Assembly: GCA_009845425.1 (NCBI GenBank)
Contig: VXZQ01000007.1
Span: 124,001-188,000 of the forward strand
Source of the DNA: Holophagales bacterium
GTDB taxonomy: Bacteria; Acidobacteriota; Thermoanaerobaculia; Multivoradales; Multivoraceae
Reading direction: 5' to 3'
Length of the DNA stretch: 64,000 bases
Below the pieces are notes generated by a model, which saw nothing but the letters and a program-made list of their open reading frames with translations, made no database searches and was not told the origin of the DNA. Both the position numbers and the translations under genes were made by a program. Shown here one piece after another: positions 8,095 to 14,818 of the stretch. How positions within the stretch are numbered: position 1 is the stretch's first letter; the number at the start of each line of letters is the position of its first letter.

Positions 8095-8499
8095 TCAGCC
8101 GGCCGCGTCCCTCAGTTCCTGCGCCTTCGCGATCCAGCGTTCTACCATCGATGCCGACGGTGCGCGGCGGCTCAGTTTCTTCTCCGCGTTGACGGCACTC
8201 ATCTTGAGCGCGAGGTTCAACGCTCGGCGGCGGCTCAAGTCCCGAACGGTACGGACGCCCGAGGCGACGAGCAGCTCCGCGAAGTCCGCGCCGACGCCGC
8301 GAATGCGCATCAGGTCGGCCCGGTTGACGAATCTCTGGATCTGGCGCTCGGGCAGTCCGGTGCGTTCCGACAGGAGCCGGCGTTCGCGGCGGTCGCGGCA
8401 GGCGCCGAGGAGACCGTCCGTGGTCCGAATTCCGGCCTTCGCCAGTTTGGCGGCAACTGCGGGACCGACGCCTCCGATCTTCCGGACGCCGTAGGGCAT
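8095..8499 (-). CDS. Helix-hairpin-helix protein, DUF4332-like
   Basis: This small protein of about 134 residues consists of repeated helix-hairpin-helix units: 'IGGVGPAVAAKLAKAGI' near the start and 'LMRIRGVGADFAELLVASGV' in the middle. The arrangement matches DUF4332 proteins, which resemble the DNA-binding HhH pairs of DNA polymerases and ligases, but the function of the family is not settled. A TTG three bases upstream is possible, but ATG 8499 makes the better start. It sits between the cupredoxin-like gene and the Gfo/Idh/MocA gene on the same strand, with 26 to 30 bases on either side. Nothing in the context points to a specific pathway. Confidence 0.65.
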   Translation of the reverse strand: MPYGVRKIGGVGPAVAAKLAKAGIRTTDGLLGACRDRRERRLLSERTGLPERQIQRFVNRADLMRIRGVGADFAELLVASGVRTVRDLSRRRALNLALKMSAVNAEKKLSRRAPSASMVERWIAKAQELRDAAG

Positions 8500-8528
8500 C
8501 AACCTACGGAGTGGAAGGGCGCCTTCAC

Positions 8529-9260
8529 CTACTCGACGCCTTCGAAGGTGAGGTTCAGGCCCTCGACGTCGGCGGTGACTTCGACTTCAACGGTCTGTTC
8601 GCCGAGCTTCTCGTGCCAGAACACGAGTTCATAGGAGCCGGCGGGAAGTGCGTCGATCTGGTACTTGCCATCGCTGCCGGTAGTGGAGTGGAACGAGTGT
8701 TCCATGACGAAGACAAAGGCGGACATCCAGGGATGGACGTCGCATTTCACCTGAATCGGCTTCTCGGCCGCCCGGAACGACTTTGTTCTCGTGCCGCGCG
8801 CGGGCTGGCCGATGTTAAAGGGGCGATTCGCCTTGGCCAGGGCGCGGACGTTGTGGAGAGTGGGGTCGTCGTTGACGATCTCGATGTCCTGCTCGACGCG
8901 TACGCCGATGATCCGAGGCGTGTAAAGGCAGCCGCGTTGCTCCAGCCGGACGGCTTCCTCGGGCGTGTCGCCGGCGGCGCCTTCGGGCGCCTCCCGGAGG
9001 TAGACGAAGACGTTCTCAACCGCGCCGTCGTTGCCGACCAGGTTGTCCCGGGAGAGAACGCGTTTCCCTTCGTACATCGCGGCGCAGTTCGGGTCGGCGT
9101 CCATGCGCAGCGGGTAGCGTTTGAGCGGTTCGCCCTCGTAGGTGACCGTGCCGCTGATGCTGAAGTCAGCGGCGGCGGCACTGCCGGAGATCAGGATGGC
9201 AGCGCCCAGCGCCCAGGCGGTGATGACAGGGCCTGAGCGGTGGGTGCGCAGGTTGAGCAT
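8529..9260 (-). CDS. Exported cupredoxin-like protein with carboxypeptidase-regulatory-like end
   Basis: The 243-residue product has a signal peptide ending near 'SGSAAAA'. A central region 'PTLHNVRALAK' followed by 'VKCDVHPWMSAFVFV' supplies H, C, H and M in the order of cupredoxin copper ligands. The C-terminal part 'DGKYQIDALPAGSYELVFWH' is a beta-sandwich of the carboxypeptidase regulatory (CNA-B-like) type. Such proteins are exported and often found near electron-transport genes; whether this one binds copper is inferred from the ligand pattern. It begins 20 bases after the S4 gene, so it may be co-transcribed with rpsD, an unusual partner for a ribosomal gene. Confidence 0.65.
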   Translation of the reverse strand: MLNLRTHRSGPVITAWALGAAILISGSAAAADFSISGTVTYEGEPLKRYPLRMDADPNCAAMYEGKRVLSRDNLVGNDGAVENVFVYLREAPEGAAGDTPEEAVRLEQRGCLYTPRIIGVRVEQDIEIVNDDPTLHNVRALAKANRPFNIGQPARGTRTKSFRAAEKPIQVKCDVHPWMSAFVFVMEHSFHSTTGSDGKYQIDALPAGSYELVFWHEKLGEQTVEVEVTADVEGLNLTFEGVE

Positions 9261-9280
9261 CGATCGTCGTTTCCCGGCCG

Positions 9281-9874
9281 TCAGCGGGAGTAGAACTCGA
9301 TGACCAGCGGCACTTCGCAGACGATCGGAACCTCGTCCCGAACCGGTGTGCTCCGCAGGGTCGCCTGATAGCCGGTTTCGTCCGTCTCCACATAGGTGGG
9401 GACCGTCACGCCGCGCGGCTCGTTGAAGCAGCGGAGTTTCCGGCTCTTCTCCCGCACCTCGACGACATCGCCTTCCTTCACGCCGTAGGACGGGATGTTG
9501 ACCCGCCGGCCGTTGACCAGGATGTGGCCGTGGCCGACGAACTGGCGCGCGGCGAACACGCTGGGCGCGAAGGCGCGATGGACGACCGAGTCGAGACGGG
9601 TCTCGAGTAGGCCGACCAGATTGTCGCCGGTCACGCCCCTCATCCGCGACGCCCGCTTGTAGTAGTTGCGGAGCTGGCGCTCACTGACGTTGTACTGGTA
9701 ACGCAACCGTTGCTTCTCAAGCAACTGCCGCCCGTAGTTGCTCTGGCGCCGCCGCCGCTTGAGGCCGTGCATGCCCGGCGGATGGCCCTTCTTTTCCATG
9801 TAGCGCGCGGCCTTGGGAGTCAGTGGTATGCCCAGCTTGCGCGAGAGCTTGACCTTGGGCCCGTTGAACTTCAC
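9281..9874 (-). CDS. rpsD: 30S ribosomal protein S4
   Basis: This is S4, an assembly-initiating protein of the small ribosomal subunit. The N-terminal segment with 'KLSRKLGIPLTPKAARYMEKK' and the S4 RNA-binding domain 'RLDSVVHRAFAPSVFAARQFVGHG...LVNGRRV' are diagnostic, and the C-terminal 'EVPLVIEFYSR' is the typical end. The start is GTG at 9874, with a GGAG site 9 bases upstream; the frame stays open further upstream but that part does not resemble S4. The 197-residue length is normal. It lacks the N-terminal cysteine cluster that binds zinc in some S4 proteins. The gene is not in a ribosomal operon here: the upstream neighbour is a radical SAM gene and the downstream one is cupredoxin-like. 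Confidence 0.95.
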   Translation of the reverse strand: MKFNGPKVKLSRKLGIPLTPKAARYMEKKGHPPGMHGLKRRRRQSNYGRQLLEKQRLRYQYNVSERQLRNYYKRASRMRGVTGDNLVGLLETRLDSVVHRAFAPSVFAARQFVGHGHILVNGRRVNIPSYGVKEGDVVEVREKSRKLRCFNEPRGVTVPTYVETDETGYQATLRSTPVRDEVPIVCEVPLVIEFYSR

Positions 9875-10032
9875 GTGGTGTATCTCCGAATGTCCTGTGC
9901 CGAATTTCCTGGGGTTCTGCGCCGCTCGGTCCGCGCGCGGGCACCGGGCCGATCTCTTGTCCCGATGGGTCGGTTCGACCGGCGTCGTGGCCCCTGGTCG
10001 CCTGGCCGGGGCTGGCTGGCGCCTGCAGCGGA
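9875..10032 (-). other. Long rpsD leader, candidate S4 autoregulatory region
   Basis: The stretch between the predicted start point and the GTG holds no reading frame of its own that resembles a protein. It contains several complementary GC tracts. I see no match to a named riboswitch. S4 autoregulation is known in other bacteria, usually for the alpha operon; applying it to this lone gene is inference. Confidence 0.35.
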
Positions 10033-10038
10033 GCGCGG

Positions 10039-10067
10039 ATTGTAGCAGCGAGTCGCCGCCGGCCCAA
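10039..10067 (-). promoter_or_regulatory. Predicted sigma70-type promoter of rpsD
   Basis: On the minus strand TTGGGC (10067-10062) and TACAAT (10044-10039) are separated by 17 bases, the best -35/-10 pair I found in the window. The start point would lie near 10032, giving an untranslated leader of roughly 155 bases that is GC-rich and able to fold. S4 commonly represses its own synthesis through such leaders. Confidence 0.55.
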
Positions 10068-10091
10068 GCCCGCATCCGGTCCCGTTTGGTT

Positions 10092-11201
10092 TCAGGGATG
10101 CGCCTCCGGGCCGGCCGTTTCGTCGAAGAGACTCCGCTGGCTCGCGCGACGCCGGAACGCCGCCGTCGATGGGCTCCCGGTGCGCCCGTTTCCGCCGCCG
10201 CCGAGCCCGACCCGGCGGCGCACCGTCTCGAACAGTCTGCCGATCTGTTCCGCGTACTCCCCGCCGCCCTTCATGCGGTGGTGAAAGCGGGGGTCGTTCA
10301 GGTTGCCGTCGCGCGCTTCCCGCAGCCGGTTCAGCACCCGGTCGCGGCGATCCGGGAAGTGAGTCGCAAGCCAGTCGGAGAAGAGCTCCCGAAGGCCGTG
10401 GGGCAGGCGCACCAGGATGTAGCCGGCCCGCCTCGCCCCGGCTTCGGCTGCCGATTCCAGTATGGCCGGGATCTGCTCGTCGTTCAGACCGGGGATGATC
10501 GGTGCCGCCATCACGCCGCAGGGAATGCCGGCGGCGCTCAGTTCGCGCAGCGCCTCGAACCGCCGCCGAGGAGTCGAGGCGCGTGGTTCCATTCGCGCCG
10601 AGAGCGAGGCGGAGACCGACGTGATCGAGAGGTAGACGCCGCAGGCCTGGAATCGGTTGAGCTCCATGAGCAGGTCGAGATCGCGGGTGACGAGGTGGTT
10701 CTTCGTGATGATCGCCACCGGGTTGCGGAACTCGGCAAGGACTTCCAGACAGCGCCGGGTGATTCGGAGCTTTCGTTCGATCGGCTGGTACGGATCGGTG
10801 ACGCCGGAGAGCACGATGACCTGGGGTTTCCAGCGCGGGCTAAGGAGCGCCTTCCGGAGCAGGTCCGGCGCACGCTCCTTGACGAGTATGCGGCTCTCGA
10901 AGTCGAGCCCGGCGGAAAAGCCGAGGTACTCGTGGGTCGGACGCGCGTAGCAGTAGATGCAGCCGTGCTCGCAACCGCGGTAGGGGTTCAGGCTGTACTC
11001 GAAGCCGATGTCCGGCGAGTCGTTGCGGGACAGGATGGTCTTCGAGTGGTCCCGGAACAACTCGGTCGCGGGTGACACGCCGCGCTCGGCGACGCTCTCG
11101 CCCGGCTCGAAGTCAATGTCGATCCGTTCGAAGCGGTTGCCGGGATTGGCGGCCGCACCGCGGCCACGCACTGCTCCGGAGGGCGTCCTGGAGACCTTCA
11201 C
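10092..11201 (-). CDS. PA0069-family radical SAM protein
   Basis: The 369-residue protein carries the radical SAM cluster motif C-x3-C-x2-C in 'NPYRGCEHGCIYCYARPTH', and 'VIVLSGVTDPYQPIERKL' and 'GVMAAPIIPGLND', all typical of the PA0069/spore-photolyase-like group. The barrel should bind a [4Fe-4S] cluster and S-adenosylmethionine; the substrate of this group is not known. The start is GTG 11201, with TAGGCT ending 9 bases before it and no Shine-Dalgarno sequence. A region rich in glycine and arginine at the C-terminus ('VGLGGGGNGRTG') follows the barrel. It lies between the S4 gene and the flavoprotein-SelD gene on the same strand but has its own predicted promoter. Confidence 0.85.
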   Translation of the reverse strand: MKVSRTPSGAVRGRGAAANPGNRFERIDIDFEPGESVAERGVSPATELFRDHSKTILSRNDSPDIGFEYSLNPYRGCEHGCIYCYARPTHEYLGFSAGLDFESRILVKERAPDLLRKALLSPRWKPQVIVLSGVTDPYQPIERKLRITRRCLEVLAEFRNPVAIITKNHLVTRDLDLLMELNRFQACGVYLSITSVSASLSARMEPRASTPRRRFEALRELSAAGIPCGVMAAPIIPGLNDEQIPAILESAAEAGARRAGYILVRLPHGLRELFSDWLATHFPDRRDRVLNRLREARDGNLNDPRFHHRMKGGGEYAEQIGRLFETVRRRVGLGGGGNGRTGSPSTAAFRRRASQRSLFDETAGPEAHP

Positions 11202-11210
11202 GAGGGACGC

Positions 11211-11216
11211 AGCCTA
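11211..11216 (-). promoter_or_regulatory. -10 box (TAGGCT) for the radical SAM gene
   Basis: TAGGCT on the minus strand ends 9 bases before the GTG at 11201. No Shine-Dalgarno sequence intervenes, consistent with a leaderless or nearly leaderless message. Confidence 0.4.
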
Positions 11217-11262
11217 CCACGACTTACGCCCTGTTTGCGGTCGGTGCGCGGGTCTGCCCGCC

Positions 11263-11300
11263 GCCGCCGAAGGCGGCCAGGAAACGTCGGGCGAAGCCCG
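11263..11300 (-). terminator. Two tandem hairpins after the SelD fusion gene
   Basis: GCCGCC/GGCGGC around GAA (11263-11277) and CGGGC/GCCCG around GAA (11288-11300) lie just downstream of the stop codon at 11315 on the minus strand. No T-tract follows. They probably end or protect the CoA transferase-SelD transcript before the separate radical SAM promoter. Confidence 0.4.
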
Positions 11301-11314
11301 TCGACTTTGCGCCG

Positions 11315-13564
11315 TCAAGCGAGTGTCAGGCGGGCTTTCCCGGAACGGGCCGCTCGCGCGCGAGCGATCACCGCAGCCGCGTGGAGGCCTTGGGCCTTCA
11401 GGTCGCTCAAGAGGACGTCGGCGCGTTTCGCATCGACCGCCAGTACGAGTCCACCGGCCGTCTGGGGATCGAAGGCAAGGTCCAGGCGCGCTCCCGGGGC
11501 GACAAGGCGCTCGACTTCGACCGGCAGCCGGGTGTTCTGATCGTGGCTCGTGCTGCGCTCGCCGCGGCCCAGCAGTTCAAGCGCGCCGGGAAGCGCGGGC
11601 AGGGCGGCGACATAGATCTCGAGATCCACGCCGCTCGCCTGCGCCATTTCGCCCAGGTGACCGGCCAGGCCGAAGCCGCTGACGTCGGTCGCGGCTGCCA
11701 CGCCGACTCGCCTGGCCGCCTCCATCGCGCCGCGGTTGCTCGTCTGCATCGAGGCGAGACAGGACCGCAGCCAGCGACCGGGACAGAGCCCCATCCGGTC
11801 GGCGGCGAGCAGTACGCCCGAGCCCAGTGGCTTGGTCAGGACCAGGGCCTCGCCGGGCCGGACCCGGCTCTTGAGCAGCAACTCACGGCCGTCTTCGGAC
11901 AGACCCTCGACGTGGAAGCCGACGACCAGTTCAGGCCCGGTGTTCGTGTGTCCGCCCAGGAGCTGGACGCCTTCCGGGTCGAGCGCCGCACGGGCCCCTG
12001 CCAGGACCTGGATCAGGAGTTCCTCGGCGGTCCTGCCGTCGGCCTCCTGGGGCAGCGTGACCAGAGCCTGCGCGAACCGGGGCGTTACGCCGGTGGCGTG
12101 GAGGTCGGAGCAGGCGTTGACGGCGGCTACCCGGCCCACGAGCCAGGGGTCGTCCGTGAAGGCGGGGAAGGCGTCCAGCGAGGCGACGATGCGATCGCCG
12201 GCCGGCGTCCGGTAGGCGACCGCATCGTCCGGCGTCCCAGTGTCCAGAATGATCTGGTCCAGGAGGATCTGGTCGCCGGCCTCGGGCCGGGCGTCCAGAC
12301 CTGCCCGCGCCAGGGCCCTGGCCAGCCGGTCGGGTCCTACCTTCGCCGCGCAGCCACCGCAGAACATCGGGGTCGACTGAGGCTCGCCGTTCGCCGTGTG
12401 CGCATCGGGGCCCGCCCTCATGGCGCCGAAGGCGGGCAGCGCCGCGCCTTCCGGGTCGAGCGCCTGGAAGCGTTCCATGAACCGGCGGTCGATCCGGTCC
12501 TTTAGCCGCATGACCCAACGACCTTCGAAGGCGGCGCCCCACTTGGCGCCGGCGGCGCGCCCGTCGCCGAGGTTCAGCAGAGCCAGGAAGTCACCCTGCG
12601 GCCGGTAGTGGCGGAGTCGCTGCCCCGTCTTCTGGCGCTCCAGGTTCTCGATCAGGTAGGGCCCCATGCGCACCGCGTAGACGCCGGCACGAGGCCGGTT
12701 CGGCTGGTCGATCAGGGTGGCGCAGTCGCCGACGGCGAAGATGTGGTCGTGGCCCTCCACCTGCAGAGTGGAACGGGTGCGGGCGAAGCCGCGATCGCAG
12801 AGGGGCAGGTCGGAGCCCCGGAAGATCGGCAGCGCGGCAGCGCCGGTCACCCAGAAGGTCAGGTCGGAGTCGAGTGTCCTGCCGTCTTCGAGACGCACGC
12901 CGTGCTCCTCGACGCCGGCGACGGTCGTGTCGACCAGGGTGCGGAGGCCGCGCTCGCGTGCCGCCGCCTCGATTCGCCGCGTCAGCGCCGGGTGGTAGCC
13001 GGGCAGGATGCGGTCGCCTGCCTCGACGATCGTGACCCGAGGTTCCAGATCCAGGCCGCGCAGCCGGGCGTCGATGCAGAACGCGAGTTCGATGCCGCCC
13101 GCTCCGCTACCGACGACGACCACGTTCGGCTGCTGGCTGGTCAGAGCCTCCACGCGGCCGGAGATGGCCGCCGCCAGCCGGTTGATCGGCCGCGTGGGGA
13201 CGGCGTGCTTGCGCACGCCGGGCAGCTCGAGGCCGGCCACGGTCGATCCAACGTCGAAGGAGGCGACGTCGAAGGGGAGCGGCTCGCGGCCCTCGACCAG
13301 AACGCGCCGGTTCGTCGCTTCGACGCCGGTGCAAGGCGCGAGAACCACCCGGACGCCCGCCCGGCGCGCCAGCGGCACCGCGTCGATCTCCAGTTCATGC
13401 CGCTCGTACTGTCCGGCAATCAGCCCCGGCGCCATGCCGGAGTAGACGGCAATGGGCGTGTCGACGACGAGGGTCGCCTCGACCGCGGGATCCGGGTGCA
13501 TCATCCAGTGGCGGAGGACCTGGATGTGGGTGTGCCCGGCGCCGACCAGGACGACCTGCGGCAT
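11315..13564 (-). CDS. selD: Fused NADH-dehydrogenase-like flavoprotein and selenide, water dikinase
   Basis: The 749-residue protein has two parts. Residues 1 to about 395 form a pyridine-nucleotide/FAD oxidoreductase: 'QVVLVGAGHTHIQVL' at the start, 'VVVGSGAGGIELAF' as the second dinucleotide site, and 'HIFAVGDCATLID' near its end. From about 400 the SelD part begins with 'MFCGGCAAKVG', containing the catalytic Cys/Lys pair, then 'AYRTPAGDRIVASLDAFPAF', 'GGHTNTGPELVVG' and 'ATDVSGFGLAGHLGEM'. SelD makes selenophosphate from selenide and ATP for selenocysteine or 2-selenouridine. The flavin half may reduce or supply the selenium species; that role is inferred from the fusion. Its ATG overlaps the stop of the CoA transferase gene by one base. 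Confidence 0.9.
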   Translation of the reverse strand: MPQVVLVGAGHTHIQVLRHWMMHPDPAVEATLVVDTPIAVYSGMAPGLIAGQYERHELEIDAVPLARRAGVRVVLAPCTGVEATNRRVLVEGREPLPFDVASFDVGSTVAGLELPGVRKHAVPTRPINRLAAAISGRVEALTSQQPNVVVVGSGAGGIELAFCIDARLRGLDLEPRVTIVEAGDRILPGYHPALTRRIEAAARERGLRTLVDTTVAGVEEHGVRLEDGRTLDSDLTFWVTGAAALPIFRGSDLPLCDRGFARTRSTLQVEGHDHIFAVGDCATLIDQPNRPRAGVYAVRMGPYLIENLERQKTGQRLRHYRPQGDFLALLNLGDGRAAGAKWGAAFEGRWVMRLKDRIDRRFMERFQALDPEGAALPAFGAMRAGPDAHTANGEPQSTPMFCGGCAAKVGPDRLARALARAGLDARPEAGDQILLDQIILDTGTPDDAVAYRTPAGDRIVASLDAFPAFTDDPWLVGRVAAVNACSDLHATGVTPRFAQALVTLPQEADGRTAEELLIQVLAGARAALDPEGVQLLGGHTNTGPELVVGFHVEGLSEDGRELLLKSRVRPGEALVLTKPLGSGVLLAADRMGLCPGRWLRSCLASMQTSNRGAMEAARRVGVAAATDVSGFGLAGHLGEMAQASGVDLEIYVAALPALPGALELLGRGERSTSHDQNTRLPVEVERLVAPGARLDLAFDPQTAGGLVLAVDAKRADVLLSDLKAQGLHAAAVIARARAARSGKARLTLA

Positions 13565-14784
13565 CAGTGCGTGTCTGCTGGGTCCGCGGCCCGCACCGCG
13601 CCGGACGCTTCGAGACCGGCAATCCGCTCCGCGCCGTAGCCCAACTCCGCGAGCACTTCGCCCGTGTGCTCGCCGAGACACGGCGCGGGCCTCCGGATCG
13701 TCCCCGGCGTCTGCGAGAAACGCCAGGGCACGCCGGCCATGCGCAGGTTGCCGAGTTGCGGGTGCCGAACGACCTGGCTCATCGCCATCGCCTCGACCTG
13801 CGGATCGTCGAAGAACTCCTCGGCTGAGCGGACGGCGGCGCAGGGAACGCCGACCGCGACCAGCTCCGCCTCCAGTTCCCGCGCCGGCCTCGACGCGACG
13901 ATCGGGTCGATCTCCGCGCTCAGTTCTGCGGCGCTGCCGACCCGCTGCGGGTTCGTCTCGTAGCGGGAGTCGTGGGCCAGGTCGTCGCGGCCGATCGCCT
14001 CGCAGAACAACCGCCAGAACTTGTCCGTGCCGGCGGCGATGAAGATCGGCCCGTCGGCGGCGGCGAACATCCGGTAGGGGAAGATGCCGGGAGGCCCGGT
14101 GATCTCGGCCTCGAGCGGCTGGAGGTAGGACTGCGCCTGGGCGGTCATGATCGCCTGCAGCAGAGAGGTCTCGATGTACTGGCCCTCCCCGGTGCGTTCG
14201 CGGTGGAGGAGGGCGGCGTTGATCGAGCACACGGTGAGCACGGCGGCCATGTAGTCGGAGACCGCCACCGGGCAGATCGCGGCGACGCCGTTCATGAGCT
14301 GCTGCAGGTGGGCCGCGCCGGCCATCGACTGGAGCACCGGGTCGTAGCCGGGCCGCTGGGCGTACGGCCCGCTGCCGCCGAAGGCGCTGGACGAGGCGTA
14401 TACCAGGCCCGGGTTGTGGCGGCTCAGGGTGTCGTAGTCGATGCCGAGCCTGGCCGCGACACCGGGACGGAAGTTCTCCATCGCCACGTCGGCTTCCCGG
14501 GCCAGGTCGTAGATCACCTGCCGGCCCTCCTCCGTCTTCAGGTTGACCGCGATACCGCGCTTGTTCCGGTTCCAGGCCTGGAACATCCGGCTCTCGCCTT
14601 CGATGAAGGGTCCCCAGTGGCGGGCGTTGTCGCCGCCAGGCGCTTCGATCTTCAGGACATCGGCGCCCATGTCGCCGAGCAGCATGGCCCCGTAGGAGCC
14701 GGCGATGAAGCTCGTGAAGTCGAGGACCCGGATGCCGTCGAGTGGACCGGCCGAACCGGACTCGGGCGAAGGCGTCTCAGACAT
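13564..14784 (-). CDS. CaiB/BaiF-family CoA transferase
   Basis: This 406-residue protein belongs to the class III CoA transferases, which move CoA between carboxylic acids through an aspartyl-CoA intermediate. 'DGIRVLDFTSFIAGSYGAML', 'GADVLKIEAPGGDNAR', 'NRNKRGIAVNLKT' and 'RPGYDPVLQSMAG' follow the family pattern; the aspartate in the last motif matches the catalytic one in formyl-CoA transferase. The start at ATG 14784 is six bases after a TACAAT box and needs no Shine-Dalgarno sequence. Its stop overlaps the ATG of the flavoprotein-SelD gene, so both are translated from one message. The acid substrate is not evident. Confidence 0.87.
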   Translation of the reverse strand: MSETPSPESGSAGPLDGIRVLDFTSFIAGSYGAMLLGDMGADVLKIEAPGGDNARHWGPFIEGESRMFQAWNRNKRGIAVNLKTEEGRQVIYDLAREADVAMENFRPGVAARLGIDYDTLSRHNPGLVYASSSAFGGSGPYAQRPGYDPVLQSMAGAAHLQQLMNGVAAICPVAVSDYMAAVLTVCSINAALLHRERTGEGQYIETSLLQAIMTAQAQSYLQPLEAEITGPPGIFPYRMFAAADGPIFIAAGTDKFWRLFCEAIGRDDLAHDSRYETNPQRVGSAAELSAEIDPIVASRPARELEAELVAVGVPCAAVRSAEEFFDDPQVEAMAMSQVVRHPQLGNLRMAGVPWRFSQTPGTIRRPAPCLGEHTGEVLAELGYGAERIAGLEASGAVRAADPADTH

Positions 14785-14790
14785 TCGGCG

Positions 14791-14796
14791 ATTGTA
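14791..14796 (-). promoter_or_regulatory. -10 box (TACAAT) for a leaderless CoA transferase-selD message
   Basis: TACAAT on the minus strand ends exactly six bases before the ATG at 14784. This spacing puts the likely transcription start on or next to the A of the start codon. It is one of the clearest leaderless signatures in the window. Confidence 0.6.
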
Positions 14797-14818
14797 GCCG
14801 CGCCGAACCTCCTCGGGC

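Noticed and set aside
11202-11314. Possible tRNA-Sec near the selD fusion
   Set aside because: The gap shows two short hairpins but no acceptor, anticodon or T-arm pattern and no CCA end.
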